From assembly GCA_050248795.1 (NCBI GenBank), contig JBFWRS010000009.1:35010-99009 (forward strand): DNA of 64,000 nucleotides, in the 5' to 3' direction. Shown here piece after piece: positions 8,622 through 17,229 of this stretch; position 1 is the first letter of the stretch, and every line of letters begins with the position of its first letter. The notes beneath the pieces were generated by a model. The model was not told where the DNA came from. It was given only the letters and a program-made list of their open reading frames with translations, and did not search any database. This stretch comes from CAZTDU01 sp050248795. GTDB taxonomy: Bacteria; Pseudomonadota; Gammaproteobacteria; Burkholderiales; SG8-39. The position numbers and the translations under genes are program-made.

Positions 8622-11600
8622 GCCGCGCGCTCCGGGGCGACGTACCAGCCGTCGAGTTCTCGCCGTGCGCGCGCGGTCTCGTACGGCGCTCCCATTTCCT
8701 CGAAGGTGGCAATCGCGTCCTGCATGTGCTTGTGCGCGGCGGCCGGGTCGCCGGCAGCGCGCGCGATACGCCCGAGGATCCGCTGCGTCCACGCCAGGCC
8801 GTACTGATAAGCAGCCTGGCGCGTAATCTCCTCGCCGCGCAGTGCCAGTTCCCGCGCCGCCGGAATGTCGCCAAGCTGCAGCGCGGCCTCGCCGCGGAAG
8901 CCCAGGTACAAGCCGTGCAGCGGCGCGAAACGGAAGCGCTCGGCCTGCGGGATCGCCTCATCCAGGATCGCCGCTGCCTCATGCGGCTCGCCGCGCTCGA
9001 TCAGCGCCAGCGCCAGCATCCCCGATGCGGTCATGTGCGACAGCGGATCGGGCGCCACTTCGACGCCCTTGCGGCAGGCGGCAAGCGCGGCGTCGAGGTC
9101 GCCGGCGATGGTGTTGACGAAGCCAGTCGCCCAGGCTGCGGTGCAGGCCAGCCTGTGGTCGCCAACCTTAGCGGCCAGCGCGCTAGCCTGCGCCTCGGCA
9201 GCCAGTGCCGCGTCGAAGCGGCCGCAGTAAGACAGGTTGAGGCCCAGGATCCAGTACGCCTGCCCCAGCCACCAAACCTCGTCCTTGCGCTCGAGCAGCC
9301 GCACCGCCTCTTCGCCGTGCTTCACGCCCTCTTCCGGGCGGCCCCAGAAACGATAGTTGGCGAGCGTCACGTGCGCCTTGCCCATGGTGGCGACATCGCG
9401 GCAGGACTCGGCAGCCTGCAGCGCCCGTGTGGCGTGTCGTGCGGTCTGCTCGCGTGCGCCCATGTAATTGAAGGTGGCGCCCAGGCGCAGGTGGAAGCGA
9501 CCCGCAAGTGCGGCGTCGCCGCTCGCTTCTACCCACGCCTCCTCAGGCAGCAGCGTATCCACAACCTCCTTCATCCGGCCGAGGAGCAGCAGGCTGCGGG
9601 ACTTGCGAAAGACGATGTCGAAGCGGGTTCGCCCGCCGTCCACCGGCGCTTGCCGCGCCAGGTGCGCAAGTGCCTCGTCGAGCGCACCGATCGCCTGCGC
9701 GTGCGCACCGGCGCGCGCTGCGCGCTCGGCGAAGCGCGCCAGGTAATGCACTGCCTTCTCGCTGCGCTCGGAGCGCGCGTAGTGGTAGGCAAGGCGGTCG
9801 TATACCGGGACCAAGTCGGCCGCATGCCGCGCCTCTATCGCCTCGCCGACCGCCGCGTGCAGGTGCCGGCGCCTGGCCGGCAGCAGTGCGTCGTCCACCA
9901 CCCTGCGGATGCGGTCGTGCGCGAAGTCGAAGCCTTCTCCCACGGCGCGCAGCACCTGGCGCCGCACCAGCTCTTCCAGCGCGTGCGAAGCCACCGCTTC
10001 GTCCAGCCCTGCCGCGCGCGCGAGCAACGCAAACTCGAACTCGCGGCCGGCGGTCGCCGCCACCGGCAGCAACTGCCGCGCCGGCTCGCCCAGACGATCG
10101 AGCTGCCCCTGGATCAGCTCGCGCACGCTTTCGGGAATCGTCCCCGCGGCATCAGCGCTGCCGGATTCGACCGCGCGCACGGTCTCGATGACGACGAAGG
10201 GGTTGCCTTCGCTGGCGCGCCAGGCGAGCTCGGCGATGCGCTCGACGTCCGCGCGCCCCGCGCCGCTGCGCGCGAGTGCGTGAACGAGTTCGTCGGTGTC
10301 CCCGCGCGACAGCGCGGCGAGTTTCACGCGCGCCAGCAAGCCTTCGCGTTCGAGTTCCTGCAGCGCCCGGCGCAGCATCGCCGCGGCCGGCAGATCCTCC
10401 TCGCGCGCGGTCAGCACCATGCCCACCGCATGGCCCTTGACGCGCCTTCCGGCGCCCGCTATCAGGCGCAGGCTCATGTCGTCCGCCCAGTGGAGATCCT
10501 CGACCACAAGCAGGAGCGGTCCACGCGCGGCCAGCACGCCGACCGCGCGCGCGATCGCATCGAACAATCGGCCGCTGCGTTCTTCGCCTGGCGCCTCGGC
10601 AACCGCCGGCTCCGCGCCCGGCAGTTCAGGCAGCACACGGGCCAGTTCAGTGCGCCAGGCCGGCTCCAGGGCTTCGAGCAGCGCGCGGTCCTGCGGTACT
10701 GCGGCCGCGCGCAGGATCTCCACCCACGGCGCGAAGGGAAATAACTGCTGGCTTTCGTAGCAACGGCCGGTAAGCACGCGAACGCCGTCGTGCGCCGCGA
10801 TCGTGGCAAGCTCTGCGGCAAGTCGCGTCTTGCCGATGCCTGCCTCGCCCAGCAGCGCCAGCACGCGGCCGCGCCCGGCACGCAGGTCCGCAAGCAGCCT
10901 TACCGAGATCTCCAGTTCGTCGTCGCGCCCGATCAACGCCGCGGCATGCACGGGCTCTTCCACCGCCTGCTGGGCGCCGCCGGCTTCGCGCAATACACCG
11001 TGGAACAGCTCACGCGTCTCCGCCGCCGGCTCTGTGCCCAGTTCGTGCCGCATGGTGTTCACGCACACCTGGTACTGGCGCAGCGCGGCGGCGCGGCGGC
11101 CCTGTGCGGCATACAGGCGAATCAGCGCGCGATGCGCCACCTCCTCCAGCGGGTCGATCGCCAGCAGCCGCAGCGCCACGCCGATCGCCGCTTCGGTCTC
11201 GCCGCGGTCGCGGTGCCATACCACCAGCCGCGCCAGCGCATCCAGCGCACGCTCGCGCAGGCGCTCGCGCTCGCCGAGCAGCCAGTCCTCGAATGCCGGC
11301 TCGTCCAGCGCCAGGCCGGCGAGCAGGTCGCCGCGGTAGAGCGCCGCAGCGCGCGCCAGCTCCCCGCCGTCGCTCGAATCGCAGCAACGCTCGAAATCGT
11401 CCACATCGCAGTCCACGATTCCGTCGGCCAGCGCGACGCCACGCGTACCGGCAGCGAGCGCGTCCCGACCCAGCGCCTTGCCGATCAGCGACAGCGCCTG
11501 GCGCAGGCTGGCGCGGGCCGCGGACTGCGCCGACCCGCCCCACAACAGCGCGCCCAGCGCTTCCCTGTCGATGCCGCCCCGAGGCGCCAGCGCCAGGCGT

Positions 11601-11701
11601 GCCAGCAGCGCCTCGGTTTTCCGCGTTGGCAGGCGAAGCGCGGCACCCGCCGCATCGCGCAGATCGAAACCGCCCAGCAGCGACAGCCGCAATCCAGACA
11701 T
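8618..11701 (-). CDS. BTAD/ATPase/TPR signal-integrating regulator (SARP/MalT-like architecture)
   Basis: A 1027-residue cytoplasmic protein. Residues 1-95 form a small winged-helix-like region (LRLSLLGGFDL start), 96-240 a bacterial transcriptional activation (BTAD) TPR domain, and 255-560 a STAND/AAA ATPase with Walker A GEAGIGKT (285-292) and Walker B LLLVVEDLHWADD. The rest is TPR-like helices. It lacks a C-terminal LuxR domain; DNA binding would lie at the N-terminus. This layout is known from SARP-like and adenylate-cyclase-associated regulators. It diverges from the two-partner secretion operon about 100 bases away and may control it, but that is inference. No Shine-Dalgarno precedes the ATG. 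Confidence 0.85.
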   Translation of the reverse strand: MSGLRLSLLGGFDLRDAAGAALRLPTRKTEALLARLALAPRGGIDREALGALLWGGSAQSAARASLRQALSLIGKALGRDALAAGTRGVALADGIVDCDVDDFERCCDSSDGGELARAAALYRGDLLAGLALDEPAFEDWLLGERERLRERALDALARLVVWHRDRGETEAAIGVALRLLAIDPLEEVAHRALIRLYAAQGRRAAALRQYQVCVNTMRHELGTEPAAETRELFHGVLREAGGAQQAVEEPVHAAALIGRDDELEISVRLLADLRAGRGRVLALLGEAGIGKTRLAAELATIAAHDGVRVLTGRCYESQQLFPFAPWVEILRAAAVPQDRALLEALEPAWRTELARVLPELPGAEPAVAEAPGEERSGRLFDAIARAVGVLAARGPLLLVVEDLHWADDMSLRLIAGAGRRVKGHAVGMVLTAREEDLPAAAMLRRALQELEREGLLARVKLAALSRGDTDELVHALARSGAGRADVERIAELAWRASEGNPFVVIETVRAVESGSADAAGTIPESVRELIQGQLDRLGEPARQLLPVAATAGREFEFALLARAAGLDEAVASHALEELVRRQVLRAVGEGFDFAHDRIRRVVDDALLPARRRHLHAAVGEAIEARHAADLVPVYDRLAYHYARSERSEKAVHYLARFAERAARAGAHAQAIGALDEALAHLARQAPVDGGRTRFDIVFRKSRSLLLLGRMKEVVDTLLPEEAWVEASGDAALAGRFHLRLGATFNYMGAREQTARHATRALQAAESCRDVATMGKAHVTLANYRFWGRPEEGVKHGEEAVRLLERKDEVWWLGQAYWILGLNLSYCGRFDAALAAEAQASALAAKVGDHRLACTAAWATGFVNTIAGDLDAALAACRKGVEVAPDPLSHMTASGMLALALIERGEPHEAAAILDEAIPQAERFRFAPLHGLYLGFRGEAALQLGDIPAARELALRGEEITRQAAYQYGLAWTQRILGRIARAAGDPAAAHKHMQDAIATFEEMGAPYETARARRELDGWYVAPERAA

Positions 11702-11803
11702 GGCGTGGAGGATTTATCCGTAAGTCCCGGAGAAATATACCGGAATCCGTGGCCGCGCTCGGCTGTTGCGATCCTGTGACGCCTGCCGTGTAAAAACCTG
11801 CAG
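11702..11803. promoter_or_regulatory. Divergent gap between the regulator and the secretion operon
   Basis: This 102-base region must hold promoters for both sides. A TTGCGA (11766-11771), 17 bases, TGTAAA (11789-11794) pair points toward the 66-residue gene and would start transcription only a few bases before its ATG at 11804. On the other strand a GATAAAT-like box lies about 10 bases before the regulator ATG. Neither gene has a recognisable Shine-Dalgarno sequence, so both could be leaderless. Confidence 0.35.
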
Positions 11804-12004
11804 ATGGTCTTCATCGTTCGCACCCGGCGCGATGCGGCGGGTCAGCTTCACGGCGTCATCACGCACGCCGATTCGGGGCAACGCGAGGCCTTCGCCGATG
11901 CGGCCGACATCGGCCGTCTGATCCAGCAGATGTCGACCGAGCGCGATGGGGTGCGCGCCGGCATCGCGCAACTGGACGCACCGCGCAAGGGCAAGCCCGG
12001 ATGA
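11804..12004 (+). CDS. Small 66-residue protein heading the two-partner secretion operon
   Basis: This short protein begins MVFIVRTRRDAAGQLHGVI and continues HADSGQREAFADAADIGRLI. It has no signal peptide or membrane segment and is predicted to be cytoplasmic. The stop overlaps the TpsA start (ATGA at 12001-12004), which supports a real, co-translated gene. The pattern of a short strand, HGVI, a turn, and an ADIGRLI helix resembles small uncharacterised proteins that I recall upstream of filamentous haemagglutinin-type genes in betaproteobacteria. No function is known. There is no Shine-Dalgarno before the ATG. Confidence 0.6.
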   Translation: MVFIVRTRRDAAGQLHGVITHADSGQREAFADAADIGRLIQQMSTERDGVRAGIAQLDAPRKGKPG

Positions 12005-15000
12005 CCACGCACCGCGTCCTCGCCGCGCTGTTGCTGGCCGTGCCGCTGGCGTGCGCGGCAAACCCGAACGGACCGCAGGTAGCGGCCGGCGCGGCGAGTT
12101 TTCACAGCGCGCCGAGCGCGCTGACCGTCACCAACGCGCCGGGCACCATCATCAACTGGCAGGGCTTTTCCATCGGCGCCGGCGAACTCACCCGCTTCCA
12201 GCAGCAGTCGGCGGCGAGCGCGGTGCTGAACCGCGTCACCGGCGCGGACCCGTCCAGCATCCTCGGCACGCTGTCCTCGAACGGCCGCGTATTCCTGGTC
12301 AACCCGCACGGCATCGTCTTCGGCGCCGGATCGCGCGTCGACACCGCCGGCTTCATCGCCTCGACGCTGAACATCAGCGACGCGGACTTCCTTGCCGGGC
12401 GTCTCAGGTTCGAAGGCGGCGGTCACGGCATACTGAGGAACGAAGGCGCGATCCGCGCCAGCGGCGACATTTTCCTCGTCGGCCCGCAGATCGAGAACGC
12501 CGGCGCGATCCAGAGCGACGCCGGCAGCGTGATGCTGGCCGCCGGGCGCTCGGTGACCATCACCAGCCCGGACGCGCACGGCGTGCAGTTCGCGCTGCAG
12601 GCGCCGGAAGACCGTGCAGTGAACCTGGGCAGCATCTCGGCGGCCAACGCCGCGTCGATGTTCGCCGGCACGCTGAAGCACTCCGGCGACATCCGCGCGG
12701 TCAACGCCAGCACCGACGCCGCAGGCCGCGTCATCCTCGCCGCTCAGACGGACGCGATCGTCGAGGGCGGCGCGACCATCCGCGCCGACAGCGTCGCGGG
12801 CAAGGGCGGCCACGTGCAGGTCACCGGCGAGCGCGTCGGCCTGTTCGACCAGGCAAGCGTGAGCGCGCGCGGCGGCGCCGGTGGCGGAAGCATCCTGGTG
12901 GGCGGCGACTACCAGGGCAGGAATCCGGAGGTGCCGAACGCCGCGCGCTCCTATGTCGGCAAGGACGTGATGCTGGACGCCGACGCCAGCGCCGCGGGCG
13001 ACGGCGGCAAGGTGGTCGTCTGGGCGGATGAGGTCACGCGGTACTACGGGAGTGCCTCCGTGCGCGGCGGTGCGCAGGGCGGCAACGGCGGCCTGGTCGA
13101 AGTGTCGGGCAAGCAGGCGCTGGAGTTCCGCGGCCGCGCGGCGCTGGAAGCACCGCAGGGCGTCGCCGGCACGCTGCTGCTCGATCCGCTCAACATCACC
13201 GTGCAGGCAGGCGCGGGCACGCTGGACGGGCATCTCACGCCGCCTGCCGACCCGACGCTCGCCTTCGGCGACGCTTCCGGCGTGACCGGCACGCTGGACG
13301 CCGCGGAACTCGCCGCGTTCACGTCGGGCACGGTCGAGCTGCAGGCCGACAACAACATCACGGTCAATGCCGCGGTGACGATGGCCTCGGGCGTGAACCT
13401 CAAGCTCGCGGCGATCAACAACGTCAACGTCAACGCCAACATCACCACCTCGGGCGGCGGCAACCTGCGCCTGGAGGCCGACACCGACGCCTCCGGCGCG
13501 GGCGTCATCACGCTGGGGTCGGTGACGATCAACGCACCGCTCATCGCCGGCGACACCGGCAAGGAGTTCTCGGGCAAGGTGAATGTCACCGGCAACGTGA
13601 GCTTCGCGCAGGACGCGGAGGCATTCGGCCAGATCACCCTCGGCGGAAGCAACCTGAACATCGCCAGCGGCAAGACGCTGACGCTGAAGGGCGGCATGAG
13701 CTGGGCAGGAACTGGAACCATCTCCGGCCCCGGCACGCTGTCGCTGCCCTCGGGCCAGACCCTGGCGCTGACCACCACCGGCAGCCACGCGCTCTCGGGC
13801 GTCACCCTCAACAACGCCGGCACCATCACCTCGAACATCGGCGGCGCCGCGCACCACCTCCTTCTCAACGACAGCTCGGTGCTCAACAACTCCGGCACCT
13901 ACCAGTTCAACAGCGGCGACAACATCGGCGCCAACTCCGGCAGCGGCACCTTCAACAACACCGGCACGCTGCGCGTGAGCGGCGCGGTCACCGGTACCGT
14001 CACCGGCTCGGTCGCCTTCAACAACAACGGCGGCACGCTCAACAGCGATACCGGCACCCTCAACATCGGCGTCGGCGGCAGCCACACCGGGACCACCACC
14101 ATCAGCGGCACCGCCGTGAATTTCACCGGCGGCACACGCACCTTCAACGACAGCGCGAGCGTCTCGGGTCAGCTCAACATCGCCAACGCCACGGCGAGCT
14201 TCGGCACGGTGACCACCAGCGGGCTCGTCAACTACACCGGCGGCGGATTCAACATCACCTCGGGCGACACGCTCACGCTCAACGGTGGCATGACCTGGGC
14301 GACGACCAATTCAATCAACGGCCCCGGCACGATCTCGCTGCCCTCGGGCCAGACCCTGGCGCTGACCACCACCGGCAGCCATGCTTTCTCGGGCGTGACC
14401 GTCAACAACGCCGGCACCATCACCTCCAGCATCGGCGGTCCAAGCCACCACCTGCTGCTCAACGACAGCTCGGTGCTCAACAACTCCGGCACCTACCAGT
14501 TCAACAGCTCCGACGGAATCAACGCCAACTCCGGCAGCGGCACCTTCAACAACACCGGCACGCTGCGGGTCAGCGGCGCGGTCACCGGTACCGTCACCGG
14601 ATCGGTCGCGTTCAACAACAACGGCGGAGCCTTCAACAGCGACACCGGCACCCTCAACATCGGCGTCGGTGGCAGCCACACCGGCACCACCACCATCAGC
14701 GGCACCGGCGTGAACTTCACCGGTGGCACGCGCACCTTCAACGACGGCGCCAGCATCTCCGGGCAGCTCAACGTCGCCGGCGCCACCGCCAGCTTCGGCA
14801 CGGTGACCACCAGCGGGCTCGTCAACTACACCGGCGGCGGATTCAACATCACCTCGGGCGACACGCTCACGCTCAACGGTGGCATGACCTGGGCGACGAC
14901 CAATTCAATCAACGGCCCCGGCACGATCTCGCTGCCCTCGGGCCAGACCCTGGCGCTGACCACCACCGGCAGCCATGCTTTCTCGGGCGTGACCGTCAAC

Positions 15001-17229
15001 AACGCCGGCACCATCACCTCCAGCATCGGCGGTCCAAGCCACCACCTGCTGCTCAACGACAGCTCGGTGCTCAACAACTCCGGCACCTACCAGTTCAACA
15101 GCTCCGACGGAATCAACGCCAACTCCGGCAGCGGCACCTTCAACAACACCGGCACGCTGCGGGTCAGCGGCGCGGTCACCGGCACCGTCACCGGATCGGT
15201 CGCGTTCAACAACAACGGCGGCACGCTCAACAGCGATACCGGCACCCTCAACATCGGCGTCGGCGGCAGCCACTCGAACGCAATGACGGTGACCAACGGC
15301 AACGTCCGCTTCACCGGCGGCACGCACGTCTTCTCGGGCGCGAGCTTCGCCGGCACTGGCGCGATCAACGTGCAGGGCGCCACCTTCCAGTTCGGTAACA
15401 CGAGCTGGAACCGCTCGCTGGCGTTCTCCTCCGGCACGGTCACGTCGCAGGCGGGCACCACGACCAGCGTCCCCTCGGGTGCGAGCATCGCGATCAACCA
15501 CGCGGTCGGCGGCAGCGGGACGATCTCCAACGCGGGCACGGTGGACCTGAGCGGCGGCTCGATCGCCGGCAGCTTCACCAACATGGGCGGCACGCTGAAC
15601 CTCGCCAGCGGCAACGGCACGATCAGCACCGGGCTCACGTCCTCGAGCGGCACGATCAGCCCGTCCTCGGGGCGCACGTTGAACGTCGCCGGCAGCGGCC
15701 TCGCCTGGCAGGGCGGCACGCTGGCGGGCGCCGGCACCTACAACCTGACCGGCGGCCTGACGGTGAGCGGCAGCGGCACGCGCGTGCTGAACGGGCCGAC
15801 GTTCACCGTGAACAACTTCAACCTGCCCGGCGGCAGCCTCGACGTGCAGGCCGGCACGCTCAACCTCAACGGCACGACGACGATCGCCTCCGGGTCGACG
15901 CTGATGTTCTCCGGCGGCACGCTTTCGCTCGGCGGCGCGCTGAACAACAACGGCACCTTCGACGTCAACACCGGCACCTTCAACCTCGGCAACGGCGGCA
16001 CCTCGACCGGCACGTTCGACGCCGCGAGCGGCACGACGATCAACTTCTCCGGCGGTACGCACGACCTGGGCGACGGATCGAAGCTCGCGGGGGCGGGAAC
16101 GATCGGCTACACCGGCGGCACCCTGAACATCAACGGCAGCGGATCGGGCACGACGATCGCCTCGGGCGCGACGCTCAATGCGAATGGCCGGACTTTCGGC
16201 GGCACCGGCAAGATCGTCAACGAAGGCACGTTCAACCTCGCCACCAGCACCGTTTCCGGAGCCCTCGACAACAAGGGCACGCTGAATTCAGCGGGCGCGA
16301 GCACGGTCAACGGCGCGCTCGACCTGACCTCCGGCACGCTCGACCTCGCCGCCGGCGGCACGCTGACCAAGAACGGCGCCGCCGCGACCTGGACCGGCGG
16401 CGCGATCGCCGGCACCGGCAGCTACACCGGCGGGCTCGCGTTCAGCGGCAGTGGCGCGCGCACGCTGGACGGCCCGAGCTTCAGCCTCGGCGCGACCACG
16501 CTGCCCGGCGGCAGCCTGAAGGTGCAAGGCGGCACGCTCGGCTTCTCCGGCACCGCCACCGTGGCAAGCGGCGCGACGCTGGAAGCCGCTGGCGGCACCA
16601 TCACATCGACCGCCGACATCGATGTATCCGGCACGCTGAGAATGTCCGGCGGCGCCCTGACCGCGACCTCGATCGACGTGCTCTCCGGCGGCACGCTGTC
16701 CGGTACCGGTACCGTGGACGCCAACGTGGCGAACGCCGGCACGGTAGCGGTGGGCGCCTCCGCCGGCACGCTCACGGTCGATGGCGACTACACGCAGGCC
16801 GCGGCCGGCGTGCTGAACATGGAACTCGGCGGCACCGCGCAGGGCACCAGTTACGACCTGCTGAAGATTACCGGCAACGCGAGCCTGGGCGGCACGCTGA
16901 AGCTTGGCCTGATCGACGGCTTCACCGGCGCGGCCGGCAATGTCTTCGACCTGCTTACCTACGCCAGCCGCAGCGGCGACTTTTCCACCTTCACGCTGCC
17001 CAGCGGCTACACGTTCAGCAGCGCGCCGAACGCGACCTTCTACCGCATGACGCTGGACTCGGTTTCCGGCTCGCTATCTTCGAGCACGCAGGCGCTCACT
17101 TCGTCCATCACGGCATCGCTCGCCCTCTCCATCAGGCAGCTCAACGACGCCTTCCTCGCCGGCGTCGAAGCCAACGATGGGGCGCTGGACGAGGAGAACC
17201 TGCTGTCCTCCGGGCTGTCATGCCGCTGA
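12001..17229 (+). CDS. Two-partner secretion exoprotein (TpsA, filamentous haemagglutinin-like)
   Basis: A 1742-residue secreted beta-helix protein. A short signal peptide (about 1-20) is followed by the TPS domain, whose signatures N77RVTG, PSSILG and SNGRVFLVNPHGI (93-105) are intact. The rest is Gly/Thr/Asn-rich and made of short repeats expected to form a beta-helix. Residues 543-1091 consist of three tandem 198-residue units (see the repeat entry). The C-terminus (SSITASLALSIRQLNDAF) is helical, with no LPXTG, toxin or autotransporter domain seen. The extended ESPR-type signal is absent. It would be exported by Sec and then by the TpsB protein encoded downstream, probably as an adhesin or matrix protein. 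Confidence 0.9.
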   Translation: MTTHRVLAALLLAVPLACAANPNGPQVAAGAASFHSAPSALTVTNAPGTIINWQGFSIGAGELTRFQQQSAASAVLNRVTGADPSSILGTLSSNGRVFLVNPHGIVFGAGSRVDTAGFIASTLNISDADFLAGRLRFEGGGHGILRNEGAIRASGDIFLVGPQIENAGAIQSDAGSVMLAAGRSVTITSPDAHGVQFALQAPEDRAVNLGSISAANAASMFAGTLKHSGDIRAVNASTDAAGRVILAAQTDAIVEGGATIRADSVAGKGGHVQVTGERVGLFDQASVSARGGAGGGSILVGGDYQGRNPEVPNAARSYVGKDVMLDADASAAGDGGKVVVWADEVTRYYGSASVRGGAQGGNGGLVEVSGKQALEFRGRAALEAPQGVAGTLLLDPLNITVQAGAGTLDGHLTPPADPTLAFGDASGVTGTLDAAELAAFTSGTVELQADNNITVNAAVTMASGVNLKLAAINNVNVNANITTSGGGNLRLEADTDASGAGVITLGSVTINAPLIAGDTGKEFSGKVNVTGNVSFAQDAEAFGQITLGGSNLNIASGKTLTLKGGMSWAGTGTISGPGTLSLPSGQTLALTTTGSHALSGVTLNNAGTITSNIGGAAHHLLLNDSSVLNNSGTYQFNSGDNIGANSGSGTFNNTGTLRVSGAVTGTVTGSVAFNNNGGTLNSDTGTLNIGVGGSHTGTTTISGTAVNFTGGTRTFNDSASVSGQLNIANATASFGTVTTSGLVNYTGGGFNITSGDTLTLNGGMTWATTNSINGPGTISLPSGQTLALTTTGSHAFSGVTVNNAGTITSSIGGPSHHLLLNDSSVLNNSGTYQFNSSDGINANSGSGTFNNTGTLRVSGAVTGTVTGSVAFNNNGGAFNSDTGTLNIGVGGSHTGTTTISGTGVNFTGGTRTFNDGASISGQLNVAGATASFGTVTTSGLVNYTGGGFNITSGDTLTLNGGMTWATTNSINGPGTISLPSGQTLALTTTGSHAFSGVTVNNAGTITSSIGGPSHHLLLNDSSVLNNSGTYQFNSSDGINANSGSGTFNNTGTLRVSGAVTGTVTGSVAFNNNGGTLNSDTGTLNIGVGGSHSNAMTVTNGNVRFTGGTHVFSGASFAGTGAINVQGATFQFGNTSWNRSLAFSSGTVTSQAGTTTSVPSGASIAINHAVGGSGTISNAGTVDLSGGSIAGSFTNMGGTLNLASGNGTISTGLTSSSGTISPSSGRTLNVAGSGLAWQGGTLAGAGTYNLTGGLTVSGSGTRVLNGPTFTVNNFNLPGGSLDVQAGTLNLNGTTTIASGSTLMFSGGTLSLGGALNNNGTFDVNTGTFNLGNGGTSTGTFDAASGTTINFSGGTHDLGDGSKLAGAGTIGYTGGTLNINGSGSGTTIASGATLNANGRTFGGTGKIVNEGTFNLATSTVSGALDNKGTLNSAGASTVNGALDLTSGTLDLAAGGTLTKNGAAATWTGGAIAGTGSYTGGLAFSGSGARTLDGPSFSLGATTLPGGSLKVQGGTLGFSGTATVASGATLEAAGGTITSTADIDVSGTLRMSGGALTATSIDVLSGGTLSGTGTVDANVANAGTVAVGASAGTLTVDGDYTQAAAGVLNMELGGTAQGTSYDLLKITGNASLGGTLKLGLIDGFTGAAGNVFDLLTYASRSGDFSTFTLPSGYTFSSAPNATFYRMTLDSVSGSLSSSTQALTSSITASLALSIRQLNDAFLAGVEANDGALDEENLLSSGLSCR
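13627..15273 (+). repeat. Three tandem 594-bp (198-codon) repeats inside tpsA
   Basis: The units start at 13627, 14221 and 14815, spaced exactly 594 bases apart; the third breaks off at 15273. Units 2 and 3 are nearly identical: over 14221-14627 versus 14815-15221 I find one mismatch (T at 14589, C at 15183). Unit 1 is clearly diverged from them. The arrangement implies a recent in-frame duplication of one beta-helix block, and a site where copy number could change by recombination. Confidence 0.92.

Noticed and set aside
13627..15273. The tpsA repeats as a CRISPR or mobile element
   Set aside because: Units are long, adjacent, in frame and coding; there are no spacers or terminal inverted repeats.
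13044..16775. Several long, repeated open frames antisense to tpsA
   Set aside because: They mirror the 594-bp repeats, are low-complexity (Val/Pro/Leu) and have no ribosome sites; they are shadows of tpsA.
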